Origin: Rickettsiaceae bacterium
Lineage (GTDB): Bacteria > Pseudomonadota > Alphaproteobacteria > Rickettsiales > Rickettsiaceae
Assembly: GCA_021741285.1 (NCBI GenBank)
Contig: JAIOYD010000111.1
Location: 1 to 5,748 of the forward strand
Reading direction: 5' to 3'
Length of the DNA: 5,748 nt
This document shows positions 1 through 5,748 of the stretch, one piece after another. Every line of letters begins with the position of its first letter. Positions within the stretch are counted from its first letter, which is position 1. The position numbers and the translations under genes were made by a program. The notes beneath the pieces are model-generated. The model worked only from the letters and a program-made list of their open reading frames with translations. It searched no databases and was not told the origin of the DNA.

Positions 1-174
1 TTTGTCATGAATATCTCTTATTTTTATGTTACAAAACTTTGTGCCAAACTTCTAGCTTAGTAAATAGCAGCTATTAATGACAGCTGCTAGTACTTTTGGG
101 GCACCATCTTTATTTTTATTGAAGCCTAGATCAACTGTCTTTTGATTTTTCTGAAAATTATTGCAATGATACAT
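1..174 (-). pseudogene. possible decayed remnant of a stand-alone FlhB/EscU-like cytoplasmic domain protein
   Basis: On the minus strand an ATG at 174-172 opens a 40-codon frame that stops with TAG at 54-52. Its centre reads QKTVDLGFNKNKDGAPKVLAA. This resembles the start of the FlhB/EscU/YscU C-terminal domain (pattern K-x-V-A-L-x-Y-x2-x-x-D-x-A-P-x-V-x-A-x-G), which some alphaproteobacteria encode as a small stand-alone protein of unknown role. After LAA the resemblance stops where an inverted repeat begins. Short stretches further on, in two other frames (LAQSFV, then IRDIHDK up to the window edge), could be the eroded continuation. What is seen: the short frame and the motif-like run. What is inferred: homology and decay. 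It diverges from pgpA. An alternative is chance similarity in non-coding DNA, and without an alignment I hold this loosely. Confidence 0.33.
65..89. repeat. perfect 8-bp inverted repeat, 9-nt loop
   Basis: The arm TAGCAGCT (65-72) is exactly complementary to AGCTGCTA (82-89), with a 9-nt spacer. On the plus strand a short mixed T/G stretch follows rather than a clean T tract, so it is a poor intrinsic terminator. It sits exactly where the FlhB-like frame on the minus strand loses its family resemblance, so it could be part of a small inserted palindromic element or a rearrangement point. It may equally be a degenerate transcription stop for something to the left of the window. Confidence 0.5.
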
Positions 175-193
175 CTATAAAATTCAAATTTAA

Positions 194-814
194 ATGATAA
201 ATATGCGTAAAAAAATTGCAGAACTCGTTTCAACGGTATTTTTCATTGGCAAGATCAAATATGCCCCAGGCACTTTTGGGTCGCTACCTGCTTTTCCATT
301 ATGTTATATGATAATGTATTTTGTACTAAATAACAAAATTCTTTTTCCACTTGAAGGTTTTAACTTTCAAGAGCAACAAATAATAGCGTTATTTGTGTTA
401 GAGCTTTTTGTAATTATTGTTTTATTTATTTTGGGTACTTACTGTACTTCAATATATATTGAAGATAAGGAGGTACAAGATCCCAGAGAGGTAGTAATTG
501 ATGAAGTAGTTGGTCAAATGCTAACAATCTTATTATGTTCTTTTTCAGTTGTTCTTACTTATGCTACCTCATTACCCGAACACTTTGACGCGACGCACAT
601 TGATATAGTTTGTTTGTTTGTCTTGCCCTTTATGTTATTCAGGCTATTTGATGCGTTAAAGCCGTGGCCCATTAATTGGCTCGATAAGAATATCAAAGGT
701 GCAATGGGAGTTATGGTAGATGACATTGCTGCCGCAATATTTGCAAGCGTAGTGCAGTATGTGTTAGTATTTTTTATATTGGATTTTTATCCGGTTATAT
801 CGAGCTCACGCTAA
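194..814 (+). CDS. pgpA: phosphatidylglycerophosphatase A
   Basis: This is an inner-membrane phosphatase that dephosphorylates phosphatidylglycerophosphate to phosphatidylglycerol, the last step in making that lipid and the precursor of cardiolipin. The 206-residue product carries the PgpA signatures in order: APGTFGS at 24-30, an acidic D91 followed by DPREVVIDEVVGQ at 96-108, FRLFDALKPWPI at 149-160, and GVMVDDIAA at 172-180, the acidic metal-binding pair lying in the last. Hydrophobic segments lie around 34-46, 64-82, 109-125, 138-150 and 180-198, as expected for a multi-span membrane protein. It is longer than the E. coli enzyme (about 170 residues), with extra length in the loops near 45-62 and 124-137. 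An alternative start is M4 (203). No Shine-Dalgarno sequence is visible before either start. A TATAAAAT box at 176-183 lies so close that a transcript from it would be nearly leaderless, though its -35 is poor. It is followed after 3 nt by pncC, probably in one transcript. Confidence 0.95.
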   Translation: MINMRKKIAELVSTVFFIGKIKYAPGTFGSLPAFPLCYMIMYFVLNNKILFPLEGFNFQEQQIIALFVLELFVIIVLFILGTYCTSIYIEDKEVQDPREVVIDEVVGQMLTILLCSFSVVLTYATSLPEHFDATHIDIVCLFVLPFMLFRLFDALKPWPINWLDKNIKGAMGVMVDDIAAAIFASVVQYVLVFFILDFYPVISSSR

Positions 815-817
815 TTT

Positions 818-1285
818 ATGATAGAACTAATCAGAAAAATAAAATCTACCAGTAACGGCAAAACTATTTCTGTTGCAGAATCATGTACTGGCGGAATGCT
901 TTCATCATATCTGACATCAATTCCAGGTTCCTCTACATACTTTACTGCTGGTATTGTTAGCTATAGTAACGAGGCAAAGGTAAAACTATTATCAGTTTCT
1001 TTAGAATCTTTGATCCAGTATGGTGCTGTTTCTGAGCTTGCAGCTAAAGAAATGGCTCTGGGCTGTAAAAAAATTACAAATAGCGATATCGCGGTATCAA
1101 TTACCGGCGTTGCGGGGCCAGATGGTGGAACTTTAAGTAAGCCAGTTGGTATGGTGTGTTTTAGTATTGTCAATGATAGTAAGGTACGTACTTATACTCA
1201 TCACCTAAAGGGTGATAGGGAGCATATACGCCAAGAGGCGTGTAAAATCGCATTGCAAATGATACTAGATTTGTTGCAAATATAA
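818..1285 (+). CDS. pncC: CinA C-terminal-type nicotinamide-nucleotide amidase (PncC)
   Basis: This cytoplasmic enzyme of the CinA C-terminal/PncC family hydrolyses the amide of nicotinamide mononucleotide to give nicotinate mononucleotide and ammonia, recycling pyridine nucleotide released by NAD-consuming reactions such as DNA ligation. The 155-residue length fits a stand-alone amidase domain; the N-terminal MoCF-like/pyrophosphatase domain of full-length CinA is absent. Family motifs: AESCTGG at 20-26 with the conserved serine, GIVSYSNEAK at 45-54, GAVSELAAKEMA at 69-80, SITGVAGPDGGT at 94-105, and a C-terminal GDREHIRQEA at 132-141 of the usual G-x-R-x2-[IV]-R form. The start at 818 lies 3 nt after the pgpA stop with no clear ribosome binding site, which suggests translation coupled to pgpA. 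All conserved motifs are intact, so it should be active. The reaction is known for bacterial homologues and is inferred here. Confidence 0.93.
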   Translation: MIELIRKIKSTSNGKTISVAESCTGGMLSSYLTSIPGSSTYFTAGIVSYSNEAKVKLLSVSLESLIQYGAVSELAAKEMALGCKKITNSDIAVSITGVAGPDGGTLSKPVGMVCFSIVNDSKVRTYTHHLKGDREHIRQEACKIALQMILDLLQI

Positions 1286-1297
1286 ATAAACTTTGAG

Positions 1298-1326
1298 TTG
1301 CATCTTAAACTGGTCCATGATATAAA
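1298..1326 (+). promoter_or_regulatory. sigma-70-type promoter candidate
   Basis: TTGCAT (1298-1303) and TATAAA (1321-1326) are separated by exactly 17 nt, and TGA at 1318-1320 immediately before the -10 box gives an extended -10. This is the best promoter-like sequence in the window. It would start transcripts around 1333 that run through the small frames at 1336-1707 and possibly on into pheST. In AT-rich DNA such matches arise by chance, so it remains a prediction. Confidence 0.45.
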
Positions 1327-1360
1327 CGAAATAAAATGCTATATGTATTTAGGATAGTTT

Positions 1361-1498
1361 ATGGCTATAAAGGAGGAAGGGGAGGAAGAATTTGTTCTAC
1401 AAAGGGTGCTTTTTGTGCTTGGTTCAATGCAGCCCTTGGTAGTAAAAAAAGAGCTTCAGGGAGACGGTATATATAAAAATAATACATTTTTTGTTTAG
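1361..1498 (+). CDS. small unrecognised ORF, or the 5' part of a frame-broken gene
   Basis: An ATG-initiated 45-codon frame begins MAIKEEGEEEFV and ends GIYKNNTFFV before a TAG at 1496-1498. I do not recognise it. The N-terminal half is very acidic because it reads through a purine tract (1369-1390), which by itself argues that part of the composition is accidental. A competing frame over the same DNA (ATG 1336 to TAA 1474-1476, 46 residues, beginning MLYVFRIVYG) has an A/T-richer third codon position and is in register with the downstream ORF, so it is at least as plausible. Neither has a convincing ribosome binding site. The last base of the TAG is the first base of the GTG of the next ORF. 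A single missing T in the T6 run at 1487-1492 would also explain the frame change, which would make the two one gene. Confidence 0.22.
   Translation: MAIKEEGEEEFVLQRVLFVLGSMQPLVVKKELQGDGIYKNNTFFV
1369..1390 (+). other. 22-nt uninterrupted purine tract with two Shine-Dalgarno-like cores
   Basis: The run has no pyrimidine and contains AGGAGG at 1371-1376 and GGAGG at 1381-1385, both complementary to the 3' end of 16S rRNA. The only start codon at a suitable distance is TTG 1392-1394, whose frame closes after 16 codons. It therefore does not mark an obvious gene start and may be simple-sequence drift, or a ribosome-binding site left over from a gene that has since been broken. Confidence 0.4.
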
Positions 1499-1707
1499 TG
1501 GATAGAAATGATGTTTATTTTAATCCTGGCAGATATCCCCATTTGTATCATATGGATAAAACCATAAGATTGCCTTTTATAAAGTTAAAGGATATTCATG
1601 CAATATTGTCTACAACAGCTGAAAAAGATGAAAGAGATGGAATTCTTCAGTGTGCTACTGAAAGCTATTGGCTAATGTCCGGAGTTAAAAAAACTAATAA
1701 ATATTGA
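1498..1707 (+). CDS. small hypothetical protein, possibly a gene fragment
   Basis: A 69-codon frame starts at GTG 1498 and stops with TGA at 1705-1707. The frame is open back to 1483, after two stops at 1474-1476 and 1480-1482. I do not recognise the family. The product is soluble-looking and has no signal peptide or membrane span. It reads DVYFNPGRYPHLYHMDK near residues 5-21, then a mixed segment (KLKDIHAILSTTAEKDERDG around 30-49) and ends with a lysine-rich tail. Codon choice is as A/T-rich at third positions as in the neighbouring real genes, which supports present or past coding. There is no ribosome binding site before the GTG; translation could be coupled to the upstream frame through the TAGTG overlap. 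The next methionine is residue 19. It may be the 3' half of a gene whose 5' half is in another frame upstream. Confidence 0.4.
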   Translation: MDRNDVYFNPGRYPHLYHMDKTIRLPFIKLKDIHAILSTTAEKDERDGILQCATESYWLMSGVKKTNKY

Positions 1708-1770
1708 TACTTTCCCCAAGTTTTAGTTAACAATGCAGTTAAATAACTACATGCCTATCTTGTGTTTGTA

Positions 1771-1776
1771 TATAAA
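1771..1776 (+). promoter_or_regulatory. possible -10 box upstream of pheS
   Basis: TATAAA lies 48 nt before the pheS start and would place transcription near 1783. The -35 region (CTACAT/TACATG around 1747-1753) is poor, so this is weak on its own. The leader 1708-1824 contains no convincing leader peptide rich in phenylalanine codons and no strong hairpin with a T tract. The pheST attenuation known in E. coli is therefore not visible here. Confidence 0.25.
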
Positions 1777-1824
1777 ATCGACTATTCTTCCCTCTATTAG
1801 AAAGAGACTATAGAAGTTGAGTGT

Positions 1825-2865
1825 ATGTTGGACAAAATATTGGAATCGGCTTTAAAAAAGATCGATACTGTAAAAACTTCTCGTCAGTTGCAAGATATTA
1901 AAGTTGAATTTCTTGGCAAGTCGAGTTTGATAAATCAAGAAATGAGCAAGCTTGGTAATGTACTTCCCAACGAGCGCAAGGAATTAGGGCAAAAGATCAA
2001 CTATGTTAGGGAACAAATCCAAACCGCAATCGATGAACAAACACAAGTTACGCAGCAAGCAGAATTAGCACTCAGGTTTGAATCTGAGAAGTTAGATCTG
2101 ACAGTACCAGCAAGACCAAGAGCTTCCGGTAGTATACATCCGGTAACTCAATGTATGGAAGAGTTAATACAAGTATTTGCCAAATATGGCCTCAACATAA
2201 AAGATGGTCCAAGTATTGAAGATGATTGGTATAATTTCACTGCGCTTAATATTGAGGAGAATCATCCCGCGCGCCAGATGCATGATACATTTTACCTTAA
2301 GAAGACAGATGATAAGACTAAATTACTACGGACGCATACTTCGCCTATTCAGGTGCGGACAATGCAAAATGAAAAACCTCCATATCGCTTTATTGCTCCA
2401 GGTAGAACATATCGTTCTGATTCTGATTTAACTCATACGCCAATGTTTCACCAAATTGAAGGTTTGGTAATCGATAAGGATATCCACATGGGGCATTTGA
2501 AATATGTGATTATTGATTTTATCAGAAGCTTTTTTGAGCGTTCAGATATTGAAGTTCAGTTTAGACCGAGTTTTTTCCCCTTTACTGAACCATCGGCTGA
2601 AGTTGATATCCGAATGAACAAAAATGACAAATGGCTTGAAGTGCTTGGCTGTGGTATGGTTCATCCTACTGTACTTAAGAATGTTGGTATTGACCCAGAG
2701 CAATATCAAGGTTTTGCTTTCGGCCTTGGCGTGGAGCGTTTTGCCATGTTGAAATACGGTATTCGAGATTTACGCCAGTTTTTCGAAGGAGATATACGTT
2801 GGCTTAATCATTATAATTTCCGAGCGCTTGATATACCAACACTTGCAGGAGGTTTAACAAGATGA
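1825..2865 (+). CDS. pheS: phenylalanyl-tRNA synthetase alpha subunit
   Basis: This is the catalytic subunit of the cytoplasmic alpha2-beta2 synthetase that activates phenylalanine with ATP and attaches it to tRNA-Phe. The 346-residue product has the normal length for the bacterial family. Residues 1-85 form the N-terminal coiled-coil arm that contacts tRNA. The class II core follows: SGSIHPVTQ at 101-109, [11 protein letters not shown] at 147-157, [10 protein letters not shown] at 169-178, motif 2 as [18 protein letters not shown] at 193-210 with IEGLVID after it, [15 protein letters not shown] at 247-261, [12 protein letters not shown] at 270-281, and motif 3 with [14 protein letters not shown] at 300-313. 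The alanine of GFAFG (298) that shapes the phenylalanine pocket is the usual one. All catalytic motifs are intact. The ribosome binding site is weak (GTTGAG about 4 nt before ATG). Its TGA overlaps the pheT start by four bases. Confidence 0.98.
   Translation: MLDKILESALKKIDTVKTSRQLQDIKVEFLGKSSLINQEMSKLGNVLPNERKELGQKINYVREQIQTAIDEQTQVTQQAELALRFESEKLDLTVPARPRASGSIHPVTQCMEELIQVFAKYGLNIKDGPSIEDDWYNFTALNIEENHPARQMHDTFYLKKTDDKTKLLRTHTSPIQVRTMQNEKPPYRFIAPGRTYRSDSDLTHTPMFHQIEGLVIDKDIHMGHLKYVIIDFIRSFFERSDIEVQFRPSFFPFTEPSAEVDIRMNKNDKWLEVLGCGMVHPTVLKNVGIDPEQYQGFAFGLGVERFAMLKYGIRDLRQFFEGDIRWLNHYNFRALDIPTLAGGLTR
2847..2853 (+). promoter_or_regulatory. strong ribosome binding site for pheT
   Basis: AGGAGGT lies within the last codons of pheS, 8 nt before the pheT ATG at 2862. 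It fixes the pheT start and, with the ATGA stop/start overlap, indicates coupled translation that would balance the two subunits of the heterotetramer. It stands out because pgpA, pncC and pheS have weak or no such sites. Confidence 0.85.
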
Positions 2866-5243
2866 GATTTACACTATCATGGTTAAAACAATTTCTAGAC
2901 ACTAACGCCTCCCTTGAGCAAATAGCTCAAACTTTGACAATGAGTGGGCTTGAAGTAGAAGATATTGAAGATAAAGCTCAAGATTTAGCTTCTTTCGAAG
3001 TAGCTCAAATTTTGGAAACTGCTGCGCATCCAGATGCGGATAAACTCCAGGTTTGTAAGGTTAAAACAAAATTGGGAATAGTTCAGATTGTTTGCGGAGC
3101 TGCAAATGCTAGAGCTGGCATCAAAGTAGTTCTTGCTAAAGTTGGTACCCTAATACCCAATGGGAATTTTAAGATAAAAGAGTCAAAAATACGAGGAGTC
3201 AATAGTTCTGGTATGCTATGTTCATATGAAGAGCTGGGTTTAGGTAGGGATAGCGATGGAATAATAGAGCTAGATGAGAATGCTATAATCGGGAGTTCCG
3301 TTGCTTCATATCTTGGCGCAGATGATCCTGTTATTCATATCAATATTACGCCAAACAGAGCCGATGCTCTTGGTGTATATGGAATAGCCAGAGATCTTGC
3401 TGCGTCGGGAATCGGCCGATTAAAAATGTTAGAGATTCCTGCCATTCAAGAAAGTTTTGATACCAGTTATAGTCTAACAGTAAGAGATAATATGGCGTGC
3501 CCATTATTTGCTTTTCGAGAGATAAAAGGGCTTGAGAACAAAGAATCACCACTATGGTTAAAGAATTTGCTAGAAAATATAGGCATTGGGTCTATTTCAG
3601 CGTTAGTCGATGTAACGAATTACATCTCTTATAGTTTTGGGCAGCCAATGCACGCATATGATGCGAGTAAAATTGATGGTGGGTTAACTATCGATACGTC
3701 AATTTCAGAAATTCCATTTATAGCTCTTAATGGTAAAGAATATGTTACAAAAAATGGTGACATAGTAATAAATGATGGTAAAGTAATTCATTGTTTAGCT
3801 GGAATTATCGGCGGTCAAAACAGTTCATGCAGTGAAAGCACCACCAATATTTTGCTAGAAGCTGCGAGCTTTAGTGCTGATTATATAGCCAAAACAGGTC
3901 GACGTATTATGGTTGACACTGACTCTAGGTACCGTTTCGAGCGTAATGTTGATAGGGAATTTACTCTCAAAGCATTAGACCTAGCTACGCAGTTGATTAT
4001 GGACATTTGTGGTGGCGTGGCTTCAAAAGTAAAGGCTCTAGGCACTTCAGTACTACCAGTTAGGAAAATAGATTTTTCTTCAGATTTTTTGAGTTCAAAA
4101 ACTGGTATTAACTTAGATGCCAATAAGGTCTCTAGTATTTTACAAAAATTAGGTTTTTTATGTGTGAATGAAAAGAAGTCAATTAGGGTAACAATACCCA
4201 GCTGGCGCTATGACGTGTCGATTAAAGAGGATATCGTTGAGGAAATTATTAGGATCTATGGCTACGACAATATTCCCGAAATCACCTTGCCTTTTGTCAA
4301 TACATCAAGAATCATTCCATCTGATCAACGAAGACTGTCCGATATCAAGCGTCTACTTGCGAGATGTGGTTATACGGAAGTGGTTACTTGGTCATTCCTG
4401 GATAGTAACAAAGCTCAGTATTTTGCGCCTATAAAAGAAGAACTTACTTTGCAAAATCCAATTAGCTCAGATCTTGATTATATGCGCCCATCAATACTCC
4501 CTAATCTTTTAGGTATTTGTCGTAATAATTTAAATAGGTCTTTTCACAATATATCGCTATTTGAAGTGGGGCCTATTTTTCAAGATACTAGCGATCGTGT
4601 GATCAATAATGCTTGCGCTATAAGAACTGGTCATACTGCAAGTAAGAATAGTCATGGCGATAGAAGAGTATACGATATTTTTGATATTAAGGCAGATATG
4701 GCGATTATTCTTGACTCCATAGGCCTTGATATCGATAAATGCCAGATTAGAGATAGTGCGCCGTCATATTATCATCCAACACGATGTGGTAGTCTTTGCC
4801 TTGGTAAAAACATTTTGGCTTATTTCGGGCAAGTTCATCCGATGATTTTGAAGAAATTTGATATTGAGCCAGATATATTTGCTTTTGAGTTAAACATTAA
4901 CGAGCTGCCTTTTAGCAAAGAAAGGTATGGCAAAAGATCTGAATATATCCCCTCAGATTATCAAATGATCACTAGAGATTATGCTTTTATAGTAGATCAA
5001 TCATTGCCTGTAGCTGATTTATTAAATTTTATCAGGGGAGTGGATAAGAAGCTAGTCAGAGCCGTCGAGTTATTCGATATTTATAGTGGAGAAAAGATAG
5101 AAGCGGGCAAAAAATCTGTTGCTTTGTCTGTCAATATTCAAGATGATAGCAAAACATTAACGGAAACTGATATTATTGAAATAAATAAGAAAATAATAAA
5201 AGGTATAGAGCAAAAATTTAGTGCCATCTTGAGAGATAGTTAA
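2862..5243 (+). CDS. pheT: phenylalanyl-tRNA synthetase beta subunit
   Basis: This is the large subunit of PheRS; it binds tRNA-Phe, edits mischarged Tyr-tRNA-Phe and completes the complex with PheS. The 793-residue protein has the normal bacterial domain order. The N-terminal B1 region is followed by an EMAP-type tRNA-binding OB fold (about 40-150: [12 protein letters not shown] at 56-67, [10 protein letters not shown] at 77-86, [13 protein letters not shown] at 115-127). [19 protein letters not shown] spans 161-179. The B3/B4 editing domain (about 210-385) has [20 protein letters not shown] at 248-267 and [10 protein letters not shown] at 355-364. The B5 domain (about 400-475) has [16 protein letters not shown] at 446-461 and IYGYDNIP at 465-472. 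A catalytic-like core runs to about 690 ([20 protein letters not shown] at 530-549, FEVGPIF at 567-573). A C-terminal FDX-ACB anticodon-binding domain runs from about 697 to 792 ([24 protein letters not shown]). No truncation or missing motif is seen. It is co-transcribed with pheS. Confidence 0.98.
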   Translation: MRFTLSWLKQFLDTNASLEQIAQTLTMSGLEVEDIEDKAQDLASFEVAQILETAAHPDADKLQVCKVKTKLGIVQIVCGAANARAGIKVVLAKVGTLIPNGNFKIKESKIRGVNSSGMLCSYEELGLGRDSDGIIELDENAIIGSSVASYLGADDPVIHINITPNRADALGVYGIARDLAASGIGRLKMLEIPAIQESFDTSYSLTVRDNMACPLFAFREIKGLENKESPLWLKNLLENIGIGSISALVDVTNYISYSFGQPMHAYDASKIDGGLTIDTSISEIPFIALNGKEYVTKNGDIVINDGKVIHCLAGIIGGQNSSCSESTTNILLEAASFSADYIAKTGRRIMVDTDSRYRFERNVDREFTLKALDLATQLIMDICGGVASKVKALGTSVLPVRKIDFSSDFLSSKTGINLDANKVSSILQKLGFLCVNEKKSIRVTIPSWRYDVSIKEDIVEEIIRIYGYDNIPEITLPFVNTSRIIPSDQRRLSDIKRLLARCGYTEVVTWSFLDSNKAQYFAPIKEELTLQNPISSDLDYMRPSILPNLLGICRNNLNRSFHNISLFEVGPIFQDTSDRVINNACAIRTGHTASKNSHGDRRVYDIFDIKADMAIILDSIGLDIDKCQIRDSAPSYYHPTRCGSLCLGKNILAYFGQVHPMILKKFDIEPDIFAFELNINELPFSKERYGKRSEYIPSDYQMITRDYAFIVDQSLPVADLLNFIRGVDKKLVRAVELFDIYSGEKIEAGKKSVALSVNIQDDSKTLTETDIIEINKKIIKGIEQKFSAILRDS

Positions 5244-5276
5244 CCTGAGCTATGAATAAGGGTTGGTAAGTTTTTT

Positions 5277-5609
5277 TTATGTTGGCATATTCTTTCGAAA
5301 CATAATATATGCAATTGTTACAAGTGCTAATATGTAGCAATAATATACTTTACCTATTACATCTAGCGGTGATACTTGGGCTACTGCGCATACAAGGAGA
5401 ATTTGTGCGCCGTAGGGTATAATTCCTTGTAATACGCAGGAAAAAATATCAAGCCAGGTGGCGCTTTCGTGAGGTTTAATGCCATATTTTTTTGCCAGTT
5501 CTTTGGCTATGGAGCCTGAGAAAATAATTGCAATGGTATTGTTGGCAAGTAAAATGTCAAAAAGCGAGGCTAGTGCAGCGATTACCAGTTCCGCAGAACG
5601 TTTGCCAGC
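5277..5609 (-). pseudogene. C-terminal fragment of an NhaC-type Na+/H+ antiporter
   Basis: The minus-strand frame ending with TAA at 5279-5277 encodes about 109 residues from GKRSAELVIAA to FRKNMPT. The run contains DILLANNTIAI, a helix ending IAKELAKKYGIKPHESA, then WLDIFSCVLQGIIPYGAQ and two further hydrophobic segments. This matches the last transmembrane helices of NhaC-family sodium/proton antiporters, in which the ANNT and IPYGAQ stretches are conserved. Family members are about four times this length. The frame has no start codon at its left boundary: upstream the DNA switches to transposase sequence near 5610, and a TAA in the same frame lies at 5624-5622. The gene has lost its N-terminal three quarters and should not make a working carrier. 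It converges on pheT, 33 nt from its stop, with a T8 run at 5271-5278 but no convincing hairpin between them. Confidence 0.8.
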
Positions 5610-5610
5610 T

Positions 5611-5748
5611 AATTTGAGTTTTTAACGTATGTCGCTTCTTTTTGCCGGAATAATAGCGCTTTTGTTTTTTTTAGGGCGCTCAATTGGCGTTTCTGTTGCA
5701 TCAATCAGCACAAGCTCATATTCAACATCACTTTTTAATAACGCCTTG
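5611..5748 (-). mobile_element. internal fragment of an IS5-family DDE transposase
   Basis: Reading the minus strand from 5747, the frame gives ALLKSDVEYELVLIDATETP and then IERPKK, the region around the first catalytic aspartate of IS5-family transposases (conserved form D-A-T-E-x-P-I-E-R-P-K-K). At the following A8C run the match moves to the -1 frame, which continues QKRYYSGKKKRHTLKTQI, the usual next motif in this family, up to about 5611. There the similarity stops abruptly and antiporter DNA begins. The remaining catalytic part of the transposase and the terminal inverted repeat are absent on this side; the N-terminal part lies beyond the window. What is left is therefore not an IS end but a rearrangement or deletion breakpoint inside an insertion sequence. 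The family assignment comes from the motifs; a subgroup is not claimed. Confidence 0.8.
5664..5670 (-). other. A AAA AAC slippery heptamer, or single-base deletion, in the transposase fragment
   Basis: In the frame that encodes DATETPIERPKK the codons are CCT AAA AAA AAC, so the heptamer A AAA AAC is in the exact register needed for -1 ribosomal frameshifting. After the slip, reading resumes CAA AAG CGC, which gives the QKRYYSGKKK motif expected at that point. Without a slip the frame ends at TAA 5624-5622. The same pattern would result from loss of one A from an original A9 run in a gene no longer under selection, and because the fragment is truncated that explanation is at least as likely. 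Confidence 0.5.

Noticed and set aside
1..60. Plus-strand frame open from the window edge to TAG at 58-60, followed by the inverted repeat, as if it were a gene end plus terminator.
   Set aside because: Only 19 residues are visible, with no recognisable motif. The minus-strand frame over the same DNA has better family resemblance, and the hairpin lacks a T tract.
961..1173. 70-codon minus-strand frame inside pncC.
   Set aside because: It is an antisense shadow of a fully conserved gene, with no family resemblance of its own.
1724..1749. Inverted repeat TAGTTA / TAACTA upstream of pheS as an attenuator hairpin.
   Set aside because: It is a six-base AT-rich stem with a 14-nt loop and no T tract or Phe-rich leader peptide, so likely chance.
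1286..1824. tRNA or other structured RNA gene in the largest gap.
   Set aside because: I saw no cloverleaf-like arrangement, no GTTCRANNC-type T-arm motif and no strong hairpins on either strand.
2204..2431. 75-codon plus-strand frame inside pheS.
   Set aside because: It is out of frame over motif-dense pheS sequence and shows no independent coding evidence.
3346..4434. Three short frames within pheT: minus 3346-3552, minus 3881-4123 and plus 4210-4434.
   Set aside because: All overlap conserved pheT domains in other frames and look like shadows.
5240..5278. Possible intrinsic terminator between pheT and the nhaC fragment, because of a T8 run at 5271-5278.
   Set aside because: The best stem I can draw (AACC-T with A-GG-GTT around 5243-5264) is about five pairs with a bulge, a long loop and a 6-nt gap before the T run. 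That is too weak to call.

Overview
This AT-rich window looks like part of the chromosome of an alphaproteobacterium, most likely an obligate intracellular member of the Rickettsiales. That placement rests on the low GC content, the alphaproteobacterial style of the PheS/PheT proteins, the loose intergenic DNA with broken reading frames, and an IS5-family fragment lying beside a truncated transporter gene. It is inference from composition and protein flavour; no ribosomal marker is present, and I cannot name a genus.

Layout. Positions 1-193 contain no intact gene. The minus strand carries a short, apparently decayed reading frame that resembles the start of the FlhB/EscU cytoplasmic domain, with a perfect 8-bp inverted repeat inside it. 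Then, on the plus strand, come pgpA (194-814, phosphatidylglycerophosphatase A) and pncC/cinA-C (818-1285, nicotinamide-nucleotide amidase), 3 nt apart and probably co-transcribed. The 539-nt stretch 1286-1824 has a good promoter-like sequence (TTGCAT-17-TATAAA with an extended -10), a 22-nt purine run rich in Shine-Dalgarno-like sequence, and two small unrecognised reading frames that touch at a TAGTG stop/start junction. They may be one broken gene. The pheS-pheT operon follows (1825-5243): both subunits of phenylalanyl-tRNA synthetase, translationally coupled by an ATGA overlap with a strong ribosome binding site.

The right edge (5277-5748, minus strand) is a scar. The C-terminal 109 codons of an NhaC-type Na+/H+ antiporter are fused to an internal piece of an IS5-family transposase that itself carries a frame change at an A8C run. 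Both are cut off at the junction near 5610.

Functionally, pgpA makes phosphatidylglycerol, pncC recycles pyridine nucleotides and pheST charges tRNA-Phe. These are housekeeping genes. I do not see a previously undescribed system here. The points worth checking are the two small ORFs at 1361-1707, the FlhB-like remnant, and the transposase/antiporter junction with its canonical -1 slippery heptamer.
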